From Arthrobacter sp. TMP15 (GTDB lineage Bacteria > Actinomycetota > Actinomycetes > Actinomycetales > Micrococcaceae), in NCBI RefSeq assembly GCF_039529835.1, contig NZ_CP154262.1:372001-436000 (forward strand): 64,000 bases of DNA. The letters are read 5' to 3'. The first letter of the stretch is position 1, and each line of letters begins with the position of its first letter. The notes under the pieces were generated by a model. It had not been told where the DNA came from. It searched no databases and was given only the letters and a program-made list of their open reading frames with translations. The position numbers and the translations under genes are program-made. Shown piece after piece: positions 32,955-41,776 of this stretch.

Positions 32955-34385
32955 TTACTGGCGCACAAGGGTAAGGACTGCGTCGCGGATGTCGGCCATG
33001 GTGACTGCGTCTACGGCTTCGGCATTCAGACGCAGGAAAGGCTCGGTGTTGGAGGCGCGCAGGTTGAACCACCAAGCGCCATCCTTAGCTGTAAACGTCA
33101 CGCCATCTAGTTCATCCACACTGACGTCATCGGTGGTGTATGTTGCCCGCACTCTGGCCACGGCTGCCGGGACATCTGCGAGCTGGGAGTTGATTTCACC
33201 GCTGGAGACATAGGGTTCGTATTCGCGGCCCAGCTCAGAAAGCGCAACGGTGGCCTCGCCAAGAGCAGCCAACACGTGCATGGCTGCGAGCATGCCGGTG
33301 TCAGCGTTGAAGAAGTCGCGGAAGTAGTAGTGGGCTGAGTGCTCCCCACCGAAAACGGCGCCTTCGGCTGCCATGGTGGCCTTGATGAAGGAGTGGCCCA
33401 CGCGGGTACGCACCGCCCGGCCGCCCTCGCGGCTGATCAGTTCAGGCACGGCCCGGGAAGTGATGAGGTTGTGGATCACGGTGGGGTGCTCCTCACCTGC
33501 CCTTTGCGCACGGGCGATCTCCCTGCGAGCCACCAACGCTGTCACCGCCGAAGGGGAAAGCGGCAGACCGAGTTCGTCAATGACAAAGCAACGGTCAGCA
33601 TCGCCGTCGAACGCCAGACCAATGTCCGCCCGGTGCTTTACAACGGCAGCCTGCAGGTCCACAAGGTTTTCCGGCTCCAGCGGGTTGGCCGGGTGATTAG
33701 GGAAGGTGCCGTCAAGTTCAAAATAAAGCGGCACAATCTCAAAGGGCAACCCCGGCAGCAGTGCATCGCCAAGAACTGCCGGAGTTGTCATGCCGGCCAT
33801 GCCGTTCCCGGCGTCAACAACAATCTTCAGCGGCCGGGATCCGGAGAGGTCAACCAACTTACGCAAGTACATTGCGTAGTCCTTGAGAACGTCGGTTTCA
33901 CCAATCTCTCCGCAGCGCCCATTGGAGCTGATAGTGCCGGCGGGAATGCCGTCGGAAAGGTAGGACTGCGCCACGTCACGGATCTGCGTCAACCCGGTCT
34001 CCGAAGACAGCGGAACAGCGCCGGGGCGGGTCATCTTCATGCCGTTGTACGCAGCAGGGTTGTGGCTGGCGGTGAAAACCACACCAGCAGCGTTGAGCGC
34101 ACCGGAGGCAAAGTAAAGCTCATCGGTAGAGATCAGGCCCAGCATTTTCACGTTTGCGCCACGCCCGGCGGCGCCCTGCGCAAAAGCCTGGGAGAGCTCG
34201 GGGGAGGAGGGGCGCATATCTCCGCCCACCAGCACTGTTTGGCCCTCCAGCTCAAGCACGTCAACAAAAGCAGCACCCACAGCCCGCACCGACGCGGCGG
34301 TGATGGTTTTGCCCACAATGCCGCGAACGTCGTAGGCCTTGAACGAACTGGACAGGTCAACCAGCGGATTATCTTCAGTAGTCAC
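32955..34385 (-). CDS. manB: Phosphomannomutase/phosphoglucomutase
   Basis: Interconverts mannose-6-P and mannose-1-P (and often glucose phosphates) for cell-wall glycans; 476 residues. Seen: FKAYDVRGIVG, the catalytic phosphoserine loop FTASHNPAAYNGMK, the metal loop FDGDADRCFVID, sugar-binding GGEHSAHYYFRDF and the phosphate-binding C-terminus RASNTEPFLRLNAEA. Start is GTG at 34385; TAGGAT lies six bases before it, fitting a leaderless mRNA, though the spacer GGAAGG could also act as SD. Diverges from recQ. Confidence 0.95.
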   Translation of the reverse strand: MTTEDNPLVDLSSSFKAYDVRGIVGKTITAASVRAVGAAFVDVLELEGQTVLVGGDMRPSSPELSQAFAQGAAGRGANVKMLGLISTDELYFASGALNAAGVVFTASHNPAAYNGMKMTRPGAVPLSSETGLTQIRDVAQSYLSDGIPAGTISSNGRCGEIGETDVLKDYAMYLRKLVDLSGSRPLKIVVDAGNGMAGMTTPAVLGDALLPGLPFEIVPLYFELDGTFPNHPANPLEPENLVDLQAAVVKHRADIGLAFDGDADRCFVIDELGLPLSPSAVTALVARREIARAQRAGEEHPTVIHNLITSRAVPELISREGGRAVRTRVGHSFIKATMAAEGAVFGGEHSAHYYFRDFFNADTGMLAAMHVLAALGEATVALSELGREYEPYVSSGEINSQLADVPAAVARVRATYTTDDVSVDELDGVTFTAKDGAWWFNLRASNTEPFLRLNAEAVDAVTMADIRDAVLTLVRQ

Positions 34386-34493
34386 CCTTCCATCCTAACG
34401 GTGGAGGGCAAACTGGAGGAGTTATCCACAGATTGTCCCCGGCCTGTCCCTGAGGGTGGGCTGATTGTCGGTGCCCACTGGAATACTGGGAGG

Positions 34494-36692
34494 ATGAGTA
34501 TGCAACCAGCACCCGAGACCTCCGAAGCCGCTCACGCACACTATTCTGCTGACCCGTCCTCATCCTCCGGAACAAGCCCAAGTACACGGGATCAGGCACT
34601 TGAAGTGCTGCGTGCTCTTGTGGGCCGAGCGGATGCGGTTTTTCATGACGGACAGTTTGAGGCGATTCAGGCGCTAGTTGACTCCAACCGCAGGGCCTTG
34701 GTGGTCCAACGTACGGGTTGGGGGAAGTCGGCCGTTTACTTTGTTGCCTCATTGTTATTGCGGGCACGTGGGGCTGGCCCCACATTAATTGTTTCCCCCT
34801 TACTGGCGCTGATGCGAGACCAGGTGGCGGCTGCCGAGCGTGCCGGGGTGCGGGCCATGGCCATTAACTCCGCCAATGCTACGGACTGGGGAGAGGTCAC
34901 TGCCGCGTTGGCGGCTGACGAGGTTGATGTGCTGCTGGTCTCGCCCGAGCGGCTGACAAACCCCTCGTTCCGAGAGAACCAGCTCCCCACCTTGATCCAG
35001 CGGACAGGGCTTCTGGTGATCGATGAAGCGCACTGCATCTCCGACTGGGGGCACGATTTCCGCCCCGACTACCGCCGCATAGCGGACTTGATTGCGCAGT
35101 TGCCTGCCAGTGTTCCAGTCTTGGCCACCACGGCCACTGCCAACTCCCGTGTTGTTGGGGATATTGAAGAGCAGTTGGGTACGGGCGTGTTTACCATTCG
35201 TGGGCCGTTGGCCCGCAAATCCCTGCGGCTAGGGGTGCTCCGCTTGGCTGACTCCCGCGACAGACTCGGCTGGCTTTTAACCCACTTGGCCGAGCTTCCC
35301 GGAAGCGGCATCATCTACACGTTGACTGTATCCGCTGCCGAAGACACCGCCAGGCTCTTGGCGGAGTCGGGGCATGTGGTCAAGGCCTACACCGGGCGCA
35401 CTGACACCATGGAACGGGAAGCGCTTGAAGAAGCGCTTAAGAACAACCAGGTGAAGGCGCTCGTGGCCACAAGCGCCTTGGGGATGGGATTCGACAAACC
35501 GGATCTGGGCTTTGTTGTGCACTTGGGTGCGCCATCATCTCCCGTGGCGTACTACCAACAGGTGGGCCGTGCCGGGCGTGGCAGCGCCAACGCCGACGTC
35601 CTGTTGTTGCCGGGCAGTGAAGACGCGGAGATCTGGCGCTACTTCGCCACAGCCTCAATGCCCGCTCAGGACAAGGCCATGTCGGTGCTGACTGCTTTGG
35701 GAGAGTCGCACAAACCCCTGTCCACTCCGGCGCTGGAGGCTCGGGTGGACCTGCGCCGCACCCCGCTTGAACTCTTACTGAAGGTACTGGCAGTGGATGG
35801 TGCGGTTCGTCGCGTTTCCGGGGGGTGGGAGTCCACTGGGCAGCCGTGGATCTACGACGAGCAGCGGTACCAACGCATCGCCCAAGCCCGAGTGGATGAG
35901 CAAGCGTCCATGGTCGAGTACGAGCGCATGTCCGGCTGCCGTATGGAGTACCTGGCAGCCGCACTGGATGATGAAACCGCAGCACCGTGCGGGCGTTGTG
36001 ATAACTGCGCAGGACGATGGTTTAGTGCAGAAGTCGTTTCAAGTGCCTCCGAGGCGGCAGGTGATGCGCTGCGCCATGCCGGATTGCCGCTTGATCCCCG
36101 TGCCATGTGGCCCACAGGTATGGACAAATTGGGCGTGCCCGTAAAGGGCAAGCTGAAAGCAGATGAATTGTCCGGTCGCGGACGCATTCTTGCCCGGCTC
36201 ACGGATCTGGGCTGGGGCAACGCCCTGCGGGCAATGTTTGCCGCCGGAGCCCCCGATTCACCCCTTGATCCAGCCCTCGCCAACGCTGTTGTGGCCGTAC
36301 TGCGGGAATGGGGCCAGGGAGGTTGGGAAGGTTCAGGACGTCCCGTAGCCGTGGTGTCAATGCCTTCGCGGAGCAAACCCCAGCTGTTGCAGTCCTTTGC
36401 CCAAGCCATCTGTGAGATAGGCAAACTGCCTTACTTAGGCGAATTGTCATTGGAGTTCGGTGGGCCCACAGGGGCCCGTGGCGGAAATAGCGCGTACCGT
36501 CTGGCAGGTGTTTGGGAACGGTTTGCCGTGGGGGACGAACTTCAGGCGGCGCTCGCAGCCCACCCGGACGGACCCGTGCTGTTGCTAGATGATTTGGTGG
36601 ACAGCCGCTGGTCCCTGACGGTTGCCGGACGGGCGCTGCGTCAAGCAGGAGTGGATCAGGTGCTGCCACTGGTGTTGGCCCAGGCCGGCTAA
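34494..36692 (+). CDS. RecQ-type DNA helicase with C-terminal phosphoribosyltransferase-like domain
   Basis: DNA repair helicase, 732 residues. Helicase lobes: motif I RTGWGKSAVYF, VSPLLALMRDQV, motif II VIDEAHCISDWGHDFRPDYRR (positions about 175-195), TATAN, GMGFDKPDLGFVVH, motif VI QQVGRAGRG. Zinc-type cysteines CRMEYLAAA ... CGRCDNC follow. The last 200 residues differ from RecQ: they end in LLLDDLVDSRWSLTVAGRAL, the PRPP-loop pattern of ComF-type phosphoribosyltransferases, with no HRDC domain. Start: ATG 34494 or, two codons later, 34500, for which GGGAGG is well spaced. The open frame extends far upstream but that part is antisense to manB and is rejected. Confidence 0.9.
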   Translation: MSMQPAPETSEAAHAHYSADPSSSSGTSPSTRDQALEVLRALVGRADAVFHDGQFEAIQALVDSNRRALVVQRTGWGKSAVYFVASLLLRARGAGPTLIVSPLLALMRDQVAAAERAGVRAMAINSANATDWGEVTAALAADEVDVLLVSPERLTNPSFRENQLPTLIQRTGLLVIDEAHCISDWGHDFRPDYRRIADLIAQLPASVPVLATTATANSRVVGDIEEQLGTGVFTIRGPLARKSLRLGVLRLADSRDRLGWLLTHLAELPGSGIIYTLTVSAAEDTARLLAESGHVVKAYTGRTDTMEREALEEALKNNQVKALVATSALGMGFDKPDLGFVVHLGAPSSPVAYYQQVGRAGRGSANADVLLLPGSEDAEIWRYFATASMPAQDKAMSVLTALGESHKPLSTPALEARVDLRRTPLELLLKVLAVDGAVRRVSGGWESTGQPWIYDEQRYQRIAQARVDEQASMVEYERMSGCRMEYLAAALDDETAAPCGRCDNCAGRWFSAEVVSSASEAAGDALRHAGLPLDPRAMWPTGMDKLGVPVKGKLKADELSGRGRILARLTDLGWGNALRAMFAAGAPDSPLDPALANAVVAVLREWGQGGWEGSGRPVAVVSMPSRSKPQLLQSFAQAICEIGKLPYLGELSLEFGGPTGARGGNSAYRLAGVWERFAVGDELQAALAAHPDGPVLLLDDLVDSRWSLTVAGRALRQAGVDQVLPLVLAQAG

Positions 36693-36760
36693 CGGGTAAT
36701 CCGCGCTGGGTTTTTGGCGGTGCAGGTATGGCGCGGGAGAACAGCAGATTAAGCACGACG

Positions 36761-36797
36761 GCGGGAGGTCACCTTTGCTGGAAAGGTAGCCTCCCGC
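36761..36797. terminator. Hairpin after recQ
   Basis: GCGGGAGG..ACCTTT / AAAGGT..CCTCCCGC with loop GCTGG; about 70 bases past the recQ stop. No T-run follows directly. Confidence 0.6.
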
Positions 36798-36811
36798 GGT
36801 CGGCACCCGGA

Positions 36812-36871
36812 GACGCTCGCGCACTCCGCGTCGTGTTTTTCTGGACGCTCGCGCACTCCGCGTCGTGTTTT
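36812..36871. repeat. Tandem hairpin-T repeats between convergent recQ and the SDR gene
   Basis: Two copies of a 28-base unit beginning GACGCTCGCGCACTCCGCGT (36812-36839 and 36844-36871). Each unit contains the inverted repeat GACGC/GCGTC and ends in GTGTTTT, like a short intrinsic terminator repeated twice. A degenerate relative lies at 3566-3590. Confidence 0.75.
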
Positions 36872-36910
36872 AGGTGGGCATGCGAATGAAACGGTTAAGT
36901 GGGCGTGCGC

Positions 36911-37669
36911 CTACTGTCCCGCGGGGCGCAGACGCAGTGCTTGCATGCCGCCGTCAACAGCGATTGAAGTTCCGGTGGTGGAACCAGAGAGTGGACTGGC
37001 CAGGTAAGCAACGGCTCCTGCAACCTCGTCGGCTGTAACAAGACGGCCGTGAGGCTGGCGTGAGTTTAGCGCCGCCCGTTCTGCGGCGGGGTCATCCGCG
37101 GCAGAGAGGAGACGACCCACCCAAGGGGTGTCGGCTGTGCCGGGGTTGACGGCATTGACACGGATACCTTCACGCAAGTGATCCGCCGCCATTGCCTGGG
37201 TCAGTGAGAGCACCGCGCCTTTGGTTGCGGAGTAAAGCGCACGCTGGGGTAGGCCGGCGGTGGCTGCAATGGAGGAGATGTTGACTATCGCGGCAGCGGA
37301 TGACTTGCGCAGGTGGGGCAGTGCAGCACGGGAAACACGCACCATGCCCACCACATTGATGTTCCATACGCGAGCCCATTCGGCGTCGTCGTTGTCTTCA
37401 ACGGAGCCTATGGCGCCGATGCCCGCGTTGTTGATGACAATGTCCACACCGCCGAAGGCTGTAACAGTGCCATCGATCGCGGCAGCAACGGAAGCGTCAT
37501 CGGAAACATCGCAAGCAAAACCCAGCTGGCCTTCCGGAAGGTTGTTGGGGTTCACATCAAGAACGGCAACGTGTGCGCCCATGGATTGCAACTTGGCCGC
37601 GATTGCCGCGCCGATGCCCGATGCCCCGCCTGTGACTACGGCTGTGAGGGTGGAAAGTTCCTGGCTCAT
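36911..37669 (-). CDS. SDR oxidoreductase, probable 2-keto-3-deoxy-L-fuconate dehydrogenase
   Basis: NAD(P)-dependent dehydrogenase of 252 residues. Seen: TGGASGIGAA cofactor motif near residue 13, DV at the adenine pocket (CDVSDDASV), NNAG, catalytic Ser in VNISSIAAT and YSATKGA (Tyr/Lys), C-terminal IAVDGGMQ. Within the fucose cluster it would oxidise 2-keto-3-deoxy-L-fuconate to the 2,4-diketo acid, the substrate of the FAH-family neighbour (pathway known in Xanthomonas and Burkholderia; assignment here by context). ATG follows the FAH stop directly (TAAATG) with AGGAGG upstream. Confidence 0.85.
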   Translation of the reverse strand: MSQELSTLTAVVTGGASGIGAAIAAKLQSMGAHVAVLDVNPNNLPEGQLGFACDVSDDASVAAAIDGTVTAFGGVDIVINNAGIGAIGSVEDNDDAEWARVWNINVVGMVRVSRAALPHLRKSSAAAIVNISSIAATAGLPQRALYSATKGAVLSLTQAMAADHLREGIRVNAVNPGTADTPWVGRLLSAADDPAAERAALNSRQPHGRLVTADEVAGAVAYLASPLSGSTTGTSIAVDGGMQALRLRPAGQ

Positions 37670-38554
37670 TTATGCCTCCTGGTTGGTGGTGCCAGCGCGA
37701 AAGAATTCCTGGCGTTGGCGACCTAGTCCGTCAATTTCAACTTCAACAACGTCGCCGTCTTGGATGTAAGGGAAACGACCGGAAAGGCCGACGCCTTCGG
37801 GGGTTCCTGTGAGCACCACATCCCCCGGCTCCAGCACCATGTACTGACTGAGGTGGTGGATGATCGTGGGGACGTCAAAGATCAAATCAGCGGTATTGGA
37901 GTTTTGACGCGGCTCGCCATTGACCCAACTTTTGAGCTGAAGGTTGTTCACATCAACCTCGGAAGCGGGAACTAACCATGGCCCAAGCGGTGTGGATTTT
38001 GGCAGTGACTTACCCTTGGTCCATTGGCCTGCGGCACCGGGAATTTGGTAGTCACGTTCGGAAAGGTCATTGGCAATGACATAACCAGCTACGGCATGGG
38101 CGGCTTCTTCAGGGGTGGAAAGGTAGCTGACTTCGCGACCGATAACCACGGCCAGCTCTACTTCCCAATCGTATTTGGTGGCCAGTGGAGGCATAGGCGC
38201 AGGATCAAAGGGGCCCGCAATCGTGTTGTTAGGCTTTAGAAATACCACAGGAATAGTGGGTGGCAGGGCACCTGATTCAGCCGCGTGGGCCGCGTAGTTC
38301 ATGCCAATGCAGATGACGTTGTTGGGGCGTGAGATGGGAGAACCGACGCGGAGTGTGGCGGCGTTTTCCAGCACAGGCAGTGTGCCGTTATCAAGTGCTG
38401 CGCGCAAGGCGCCGATGCCTCCGCCTGCCAAAAAGGCGCCGTTAATAGTGGAAGTCACGGGGCGCGCATCGTAGCTTTGCTCGGTCCCGGTGGAGTCGGC
38501 AGCAATAACAACGGGAATTTCCCGCCCCTGCTCGCCAAGGCGTGCAATCTTCAT
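37670..38554 (-). CDS. FAH-family hydrolase, probable 2,4-diketo-3-deoxy-L-fuconate hydrolase
   Basis: Fumarylacetoacetase-family enzyme of 294 residues. Seen: NVICIGMNYAAHAAESG, the metal-binding region YDWEVELAVVIGRE (acidic ligands), GYVIANDLSERDYQ, KSLPKSTPLGPWLVP and VLTGTPEGVG. The likely reaction is cleavage of 2,4-diketo-3-deoxy-L-fuconate to pyruvate and L-lactate, which completes the oxidative fucose route. I start at the ATG at 38554 (MKIARLGEQG), GAGG upstream; the longer ORF runs into the promoter region. First gene of the leftward half of the fucose cluster, operator at 38695. Confidence 0.85.
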   Translation of the reverse strand: MKIARLGEQGREIPVVIAADSTGTEQSYDARPVTSTINGAFLAGGGIGALRAALDNGTLPVLENAATLRVGSPISRPNNVICIGMNYAAHAAESGALPPTIPVVFLKPNNTIAGPFDPAPMPPLATKYDWEVELAVVIGREVSYLSTPEEAAHAVAGYVIANDLSERDYQIPGAAGQWTKGKSLPKSTPLGPWLVPASEVDVNNLQLKSWVNGEPRQNSNTADLIFDVPTIIHHLSQYMVLEPGDVVLTGTPEGVGLSGRFPYIQDGDVVEVEIDGLGRQRQEFFRAGTTNQEA

Positions 38555-38684
38555 GAAATTTATGTCCTCTACTACCGCAAAATACGCGGCATCTGTTGTT
38601 GGCGCTCCCCTGCGGAAGCCTAACATCTGAGCTTTGGGGCTACTTTACCCGCTCTTTAGGAGGATTTCAGCATTAAGTACCATA

Positions 38685-38714
38685 TTGACATGTAAAACAT
38701 CGGATGTTTAGCTT
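38685..38714 (+). promoter_or_regulatory. Promoter with embedded operator of the fucose operon
   Basis: TTGACA (38685-38690) and TAGCTT (38709-38714) stand 18 bases apart. Between them lies a perfect odd palindrome AAACATC-G-GATGTTT (38695-38709), so a bound repressor would block the polymerase. The site sits in the 205-base gap between the divergent FAH and fuconate dehydratase genes. A near copy is at 43658. Confidence 0.7.
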
Positions 38715-38759
38715 GGTGTAACTTTTCCGCACTTTTACTTCTTCTGCAGGGAGCAGCCC

Positions 38760-40115
38760 GTGAGCACAATTATTGCCGTGGAGACCAGCGACGTTCGATT
38801 TCCAACATCGCGCGATCTGGATGGTTCGGATGCTATGAACCCGGATCCGGATTATTCGGCTGCCTACTTGCGGATTGTCACCGACGGCGACGACGGACAT
38901 GAGGGACACGGCTTTGTCTTCACCATTGGTCGTGGCAACGATGTGGAAACGGCGGCCATTAAGGCATTGACCCCGTATCTTTTGGGGCGCAACACTGAGG
39001 ATCTTCTCAATGACATGGGCGGCACCTGGAAGGAGCTCACCCATGATTCACAGTTGCGCTGGTTGGGCCCGGAAAAGGGTGTTATGCACATGGCGATCGG
39101 TGCAGTGATCAATGCGCTGTGGGACCTGAAATCAAAACGTGCTGGCTTGCCCTTGTGGCAGTTATTGGCGCAGATGAGCCCGGAAGAACTAGTTGACCTG
39201 GTCGACTTTCGGTACCTCACGGATGCTATGACCCGTGAGGACGCACTCGAGATACTGCGGGCCGCTGAGCCTGGCAGGGAAGAGCGCACCGCCACGCTGC
39301 TGGCTGAGGGCTACCCGGGATATACCACCACTCCTGGCTGGTTGGGTTACTCGGATGAGAAGCTGACCCGCTTGGCACACGAAGCCGTGGCCGCCGGATT
39401 CAAGCAGATTAAGCTCAAAGTTGGTGCCGACCTCGAGGATGACGTGCGCCGACTACGCGCCGCACGTGCCGCCGTCGGACCTGATATTTTGGTGGCTGTT
39501 GATGCCAACCAACGCTGGGACGTGGCCGAGGCCATTGAGTGGATGAAGCACTTGGCACCATTCGACATCGCCTGGATCGAGGAGCCCACCAGTCCGGATG
39601 ACATTCTTGGCCATGCCGCCATTGCCCGAGCGGTTGCACCCATTCCCGTAGCAACCGGAGAGCACGTGCAAAACCGTGTGGTCTTCAAACAAATGCTTCA
39701 AGCCAACGCACTCCAAGTCCTGCAGATTGATGCCGCGCGTGTGGCTGGCGTCAATGAAAACGTGGCCATTTTGCTCCTTGCCGCCAAATTCGGGGTCAGG
39801 GTCTGCCCGCACGCTGGCGGTGTGGGTCTGTGCGAGGCCGTTCAGCACCTGTCCATGTTTGATTTTGTGGCAGTCTCTGCGAAGAAGGCGGACAGGATGA
39901 TCGAGTTCGTCGATCACCTCCATGAGCACTTTGTCACTCCGATTGATGTCCATGATGGCTGCTACTGGCCGCCACTGGCCCCCGGTGGTGGAAGTGAAAT
40001 GCATGCCGACTCAGTGGCTGAGTTCAGCTTTCCGGACGGCGCCTTCTGGGCCGCTGATGCGGCGGCGAACGGCCATTCAGCGAAGAGTGCGAACCTCGCA
40101 ACGGAAATGGTCTAG
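38760..40115 (+). CDS. L-fuconate dehydratase (enolase superfamily)
   Basis: Dehydrates L-fuconate to 2-keto-3-deoxy-L-fuconate; 451 residues, the length of characterised FucD. Seen: [40 protein letters not shown], the catalytic KxK in [10 protein letters not shown], metal ligands in [19 protein letters not shown] and TGEHVQNR, and the catalytic His in [14 protein letters not shown] start with AGGGAG six bases upstream. First gene of the rightward fucose operon; followed three bases later by the fucosidase gene. Confidence 0.93.
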   Translation: MSTIIAVETSDVRFPTSRDLDGSDAMNPDPDYSAAYLRIVTDGDDGHEGHGFVFTIGRGNDVETAAIKALTPYLLGRNTEDLLNDMGGTWKELTHDSQLRWLGPEKGVMHMAIGAVINALWDLKSKRAGLPLWQLLAQMSPEELVDLVDFRYLTDAMTREDALEILRAAEPGREERTATLLAEGYPGYTTTPGWLGYSDEKLTRLAHEAVAAGFKQIKLKVGADLEDDVRRLRAARAAVGPDILVAVDANQRWDVAEAIEWMKHLAPFDIAWIEEPTSPDDILGHAAIARAVAPIPVATGEHVQNRVVFKQMLQANALQVLQIDAARVAGVNENVAILLLAAKFGVRVCPHAGGVGLCEAVQHLSMFDFVAVSAKKADRMIEFVDHLHEHFVTPIDVHDGCYWPPLAPGGGSEMHADSVAEFSFPDGAFWAADAAANGHSAKSANLATEMV

Positions 40116-40118
40116 AGA

Positions 40119-41465
40119 ATGTCTGCCGAAATTCGTATTGACCATGCTCCATGGTTTACCGAGGCCCGGCTTGGAATGTTCGTGCACTGGGGGCTCTATG
40201 CGCTGCCTGCTAGACACGAATGGGTCATGAGTTTCGAGCAGACGAGCGTGGCAGACTATGTAAAGTATTTTGAGCGCTTTGATCCGGACCTCTACGATCC
40301 GCGTGAATGGGCTCGGCAAGCCAAAGCTGCTGGGATGGAATACGTGGTGCTGACAACAAAGCACCACGAAGGATTCTGTCTTTGGGATTCGGCGCTGACG
40401 GACTATAAAGCGACCAATACACCAGCGGGTAGGGACCTGCTTGTGCCGTATGTGGAGGCACTTCGAGAAGCCGGGCTCAAAGTTGGCTTCTATCATTCCC
40501 TCATAGACTGGCACCACCCGGACTTCACCATTGATGACATTCACCCATTGCGGGATGCCCCTAATGTGGATGAACTCAACGCAAGCCGTGACATGTCTAC
40601 TTACCGTGACTATCTCCACGGGCAAGTACGCGAACTGCTGACTAACTACGGCACCATCGATTACCTGTTCTTTGATTTTTCCTACCCTGTGGGGCCCCTG
40701 GCCAAACGCTACCCGGGCAAGGGTCGCGACGATTGGGATTCAGCGAAACTTCTAAGCATGATCCGTGAGCTGCAACCAGGGGTAATTGTCAATGACCGTC
40801 TGGATATACCGGGTGACTTTGTTACTCCTGAGCAGTACCAACCCACGGGAACTATGAACAGTGGCGGCAAGGATGTGCCTTGGGAAGCGTGCCAGACCCT
40901 TAACGGTAGTTGGGGTTACGACCGCGACAACATGCACTACAAATCCGTTGAGATGTTGGTTCGTATGCTCATTGACGGTGTCTCAAAAGATGGGAATCTG
41001 CTGCTGAACGTGGGCCCCACCGGACGGGGTGAGATCGATCCCCGCGGATCGGCCTCGCTGGCTGGCATTGGGGAATGGATGCGAACGCATGAGCGTTCCA
41101 TTCGCGGCGCGCGGAGCAGCACTTTTGTGCCTCCAACGGATTGCCGGTACACCCGCCGCGGCAACAGGCTGTACTTGCACTTGTTTGCCTGGCCGCTAGG
41201 AGCTGTTCACCTACCGGGACTGGCCGGAAAAGTTAGCTACGCCCAGTTGCTCAATGACGCGTCTGAGATAACGATGGAGACAATTGATCCTGAACAACTT
41301 GCTTCTAACACCCGCCCAGGTGGCCAACCGGCCAGCACACTGACGCTGAAACTGCCCGTGCAGCGACCCAATGTTACCGTCCCTGTTATTGAGCTGTTCC
41401 TCAAGGATGCGAATCTAAACGATATGAATCTCACCGCTGAGAATATTGACGAAAGAGAGCTCTGA
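40119..41465 (+). CDS. Alpha-L-fucosidase (GH29), intracellular
   Basis: Releases L-fucose from fucosyl glycosides, 448 residues. Seen: PWFTEARLGMFVHWGLYALP, AGMEYVVLTTKHHEGFCLWDS, VGFYHSLIDWHHPDF, and GTIDYLFFDFSYP with the candidate nucleophile Asp; GNLLLNVGPTGRGEI near the end of the barrel, then a beta domain. No signal peptide, so it acts in the cytoplasm on imported fucosyl-oligosaccharides or glycosides (inference). Overlaps the next gene by one base (TGATG). Confidence 0.93.
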   Translation: MSAEIRIDHAPWFTEARLGMFVHWGLYALPARHEWVMSFEQTSVADYVKYFERFDPDLYDPREWARQAKAAGMEYVVLTTKHHEGFCLWDSALTDYKATNTPAGRDLLVPYVEALREAGLKVGFYHSLIDWHHPDFTIDDIHPLRDAPNVDELNASRDMSTYRDYLHGQVRELLTNYGTIDYLFFDFSYPVGPLAKRYPGKGRDDWDSAKLLSMIRELQPGVIVNDRLDIPGDFVTPEQYQPTGTMNSGGKDVPWEACQTLNGSWGYDRDNMHYKSVEMLVRMLIDGVSKDGNLLLNVGPTGRGEIDPRGSASLAGIGEWMRTHERSIRGARSSTFVPPTDCRYTRRGNRLYLHLFAWPLGAVHLPGLAGKVSYAQLLNDASEITMETIDPEQLASNTRPGGQPASTLTLKLPVQRPNVTVPVIELFLKDANLNDMNLTAENIDEREL

Positions 41466-41776
41466 TGCAGAAGATAGCCCTCCACACCCGGCTTAAGCCT
41501 GGCAAGGAGTCTGAATATGACACTGTTCATGCCCGCATCAGTGACGAGCTGGATTCGGCGCTGCGTGCGGCCGGTGTCACAGGGTGGAATATCTGGCGCA
41601 GTGGGCGCGAACTTTTCCATGTTGTAGAAGTTGCCGATTATCAGGCGATGCGCAAGGAGCTGGCCACCAACCCAGTGAACATCCAGTGGCAGGCCGTCAT
41701 GGCGGAACTGCTGGAGGTCGAAGACGACTACTCCGGGGACGATCTGGGACTGGCGAAAGTGTGGGAACTGCCATGA
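41465..41776 (+). CDS. L-rhamnose/L-fucose mutarotase family protein
   Basis: 103-residue RhaM-like protein that interconverts sugar anomers. Seen: IALHTRLKPGKESEYDTVH with a catalytic-type His, GWNIWRSGRELFHVVEV, and the C-terminal VWELP. In this operon it would supply the anomer used by the fucose dehydrogenase encoded next. One-base overlap with the fucosidase and four-base ATGA overlap with the following gene show tight coupling. Confidence 0.88.
   Translation: MQKIALHTRLKPGKESEYDTVHARISDELDSALRAAGVTGWNIWRSGRELFHVVEVADYQAMRKELATNPVNIQWQAVMAELLEVEDDYSGDDLGLAKVWELP

Noticed and set aside
33339-34493. 1.1-kb upstream open frame in phase with recQ
   Set aside because: It is antisense to manB, which has clear catalytic motifs; the recQ start with ribosome signal is at 34494/34500.
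36812-36871. CRISPR repeats
   Set aside because: Only two units, four bases apart, with no spacer-length unique sequence.
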